Part shown: one piece after another, positions 5,517 to 6,991 of the stretch
Layout of the letters: the number at the start of each line of letters is the position of its first letter
Numbering within the stretch: the stretch's first letter is position 1
NCBI GenBank assembly: GCA_003669575.1
Contig: QWOR01000078.1
Coordinates: forward strand, 1-6,991
Origin: Planctomycetota bacterium
Lineage (GTDB): Bacteria; Planctomycetota; Planctomycetia; Planctomycetales; Planctomycetaceae
DNA: 6,991 nt
Reading direction: 5' to 3'
Notes under the pieces: model-generated
Seen by the model: the letters and a program-made list of their open reading frames with translations, nothing else
Databases searched by the model: none
What the model was told of the DNA's origin: nothing
Made by a program: the position numbers and the translations under genes

Positions 5517-6991
5517 ATGATGGCGATACGCTCATTGGTATTTCTGGCAGTGTACGTGTTGTTACCCCAGCTGGTTCTGGCCCAGGAATTCTATGAACTG
5601 GCCGTTGATGGCCGCCCTGACCTGGCCTCTCAAGCCCAGCTGGAAGGTGCCCGTCTGACGATTCAGGACTCGACGGGGTCGACCTTTGTTTACGACCGCC
5701 ACCCCGCATTCGACACAACGGATGGAGAGTTACTCGGTTTCCGCTCGCTGACCGCCGGAGCATCCATCCGCTGGCCAGTCGCCGGAGCTGGTCGCATGTG
5801 GATCAGCGATTTCAACGGAGCGATGTGGAAGAAAAGCCTGCAGTCGGTAAAGCGGGTGGGTGGCGCAGTAGCCATTCCTGGGACACCAGCGGTCTTCGGG
5901 CCGGGCGGTATCGCCTGCCTGCCAGGAGTCGGAGGAAATGCCTGGGCGGCACATGTAGGGAGTGATGGGAAGCTCCGCTGCTTCCAGGGAGCAGCCGGGA
6001 CCTGGAAACACCGGACGATTCCGCTGACGACACCCCTCGTTCCGGGTGCTCCGCTCGCCATGTTTCCCTCCAGCGGAGCGTGGCCAGGCATCCTCACGAT
6101 TGCCCCGTCGGGCCGACTGCTCTCCATTCTCGATGGATCGAGCGTGCAGATAGTCTCGACCTCGGTGAACTTTCCACCGGGGGCCTATGTGAAGTACCAA
6201 CGCATCGGACCGCATGGACACGCCTTTGCCATCGATACACAGGGGCGACTCTGGGATATCGACATGGAAACTCATATTGGTGTCATGGTGGAGCCAGCTG
6301 TCGGTGCCTTTCCACCGGGGGCCCCTTTGGCCGTGTTGATGGATGGGCCAGTCCCGGTGGTCGTGGCTGTGAATAATGCCAGCGTGCTGCTGGCCTATGG
6401 TCGCTTGCCTGGAGGCTGGTCGCCCACGACTGTTGGCGCCGGTTATACCCCCGGAACGCACGTCGCAGCTGCGAATCTCACCACGATTGGTCCTCCGCAG
6501 GCTTATATCACCGCCGTCAATTGGGCTGGCCAGCTGCAGCTCTGGGAGAAGTCGGGAATCAACTGGACCCTCAACGCGATACCGACCGTCGTCCTGGCTC
6601 CCGGTTCTCCTGTCGAGATCGGCCATGCAACCTTCGGTCCGCTCCTCTCGGCGATTGGTGCAGATGGAGTGTGGCACGCCTGGAACTATGTTGTCCCCGG
6701 TGGCTGGACCGACGCCGCAATCGGGCCTGGCTATTCGCTGGGAGCCCCGATGGCCATTCTGTCCAATCTGGGATCGCTGTTCACGGTCGACACGATGGGA
6801 CGCATGATGGTGGCGTGGTTCGATGCGACAGGCTGGCACGTGTCGTACGCGCTGCCTTCGATCGATTTCACACCCCAGCTAGTCAGCCGCCGGATCATCC
6901 CCAATCCGGAGTTGCCGCCAGCACGGGTGGCCTTGATGAACTCGTCGGAAGATGACCTCATCGTTCAGATCGTGGACCAGTTCCAGCCGCG
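5517..6991 (+). CDS. Secreted repeat protein, probable beta-propeller (runs off the right edge)
   Basis: An open frame of 491 codons from tandem ATGs (5517, 5520), with GGTGG a few bases upstream; it has no stop before the window ends. Residues 1-22 form a signal peptide with VLA before Q23, so the protein is exported. From about residue 119 it consists of units of about 45-50 residues, each starting with a PG-P-hydrophobic turn: IPGTPAVF (120), VPGAPLAMF (175), FPPGAYVKY (219), FPPGAPLAVL (265), TPGTHVAAA (311), APGSPVEIG (361) and SLGAPMAIL (407). Each unit then has strands with small and aromatic residues, a D/N-x-G-x-L/V turn, and often a GW near the end. Regular four-strand-like units with this period suggest a 7- or 8-bladed propeller, like sugar-binding propeller lectins. 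From about 464 a different segment begins (PELPPARVALMNSSEDDLIV), probably another domain. I do not recognise the family; propeller fold likely, lectin role only a guess. It is the only plus-strand gene. Confidence 0.88.
   Translation, partial: MMAIRSLVFLAVYVLLPQLVLAQEFYELAVDGRPDLASQAQLEGARLTIQDSTGSTFVYDRHPAFDTTDGELLGFRSLTAGASIRWPVAGAGRMWISDFNGAMWKKSLQSVKRVGGAVAIPGTPAVFGPGGIACLPGVGGNAWAAHVGSDGKLRCFQGAAGTWKHRTIPLTTPLVPGAPLAMFPSSGAWPGILTIAPSGRLLSILDGSSVQIVSTSVNFPPGAYVKYQRIGPHGHAFAIDTQGRLWDIDMETHIGVMVEPAVGAFPPGAPLAVLMDGPVPVVVAVNNASVLLAYGRLPGGWSPTTVGAGYTPGTHVAAANLTTIGPPQAYITAVNWAGQLQLWEKSGINWTLNAIPTVVLAPGSPVEIGHATFGPLLSAIGADGVWHAWNYVVPGGWTDAAIGPGYSLGAPMAILSNLGSLFTVDTMGRMMVAWFDATGWHVSYALPSIDFTPQLVSRRIIPNPELPPARVALMNSSEDDLIVQIVDQFQP
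5871..6869 (+). repeat. Seven tandem repeats of about 46 codons in the secreted protein
   Basis: The repeat boundaries, taken at the PG turn, fall at residues 121, 176, 221, 267, 312, 362 and 408, so the spacing is 45-46 residues in most cases and 50-55 in two. A possible weaker unit precedes them at about residue 78. Units ending at 310 and 406 share the pattern GGW-x4-(V/I)G-x-GY. At the DNA level one 15-base string, TTTCCACCGGGGGCC, occurs at 6171-6185 and 6309-6323, exactly 46 codons apart. Otherwise the DNA has diverged, so this is an old repeat family and not a recent expansion. Confidence 0.7.

Noticed and set aside
5730..6839. Long 369-codon open frame on the minus strand
   Set aside because: It lies opposite the propeller gene, is rich in Arg, His and Gly with no domain, and is a shadow of that gene's strong codon bias. 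The plus-strand frame has a signal peptide and regular repeats.

Overview
The window most resembles a planctomycete chromosome of moderately high GC. I infer this from three things: the style of the ExbB/ExbD gene set (a signal peptide plus an Ala/Pro-rich linker on ExbB, and two ExbD genes in tandem), a Gfo/Idh/MocA-type oxidoreductase whose N-terminus carries the GSTGRGDYGHGLD signature, and uncharacterised secreted or membrane proteins of a type I associate with that phylum. Nothing in the window fixes a genus. I see no rRNA, tRNA, CRISPR array, insertion sequence or phage gene.

Layout: nine genes, eight on the minus strand and one on the plus strand. Reading the minus strand in its own direction (right to left), the order is a small Rieske [2Fe-2S] protein (5277-4918), a histidine-phosphatase family enzyme (4804-4157), a GNAT acetyltransferase (3986-3579), then a tight four-gene cluster: an ExbB/TolQ-type proton-channel protein (3379-2492), two ExbD/TolR proteins (2464-2012 and 2012-1461) and a two-pass membrane protein of unknown function (1440-412). 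The 5' end of a Gfo/Idh/MocA oxidoreductase gene (275-1) runs off the left edge. On the plus strand a secreted protein built of repeated units of about 46 residues, probably a beta-propeller, starts at 5517 and runs off the right edge with 491 codons visible.

The clearest functional unit is the exb cluster. Its junctions are 27 nt, a 1-nt TGATG overlap and 20 nt, so it is very likely one transcript with translational coupling between the ExbDs. ExbB and ExbD form a proton-motive-force-driven inner-membrane motor, which here has two different ExbD subunits. The fourth protein is placed to be a partner of that motor; no TonB or TolA gene is visible. The Rieske, phosphatase and GNAT genes are separated by gaps of 113-199 bp and look like independent single genes.

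The intergenic regions are short (none over 300 bp), but two hold clear dyad symmetry: a perfect 17-bp palindrome between the divergent Rieske and propeller genes (5310-5326), and a cluster of three inverted repeats in the 113 bp between Rieske and phosphatase (4823-4897). These, the orphan fourth exb-cluster gene and the repeat protein are the points most worth a second look.
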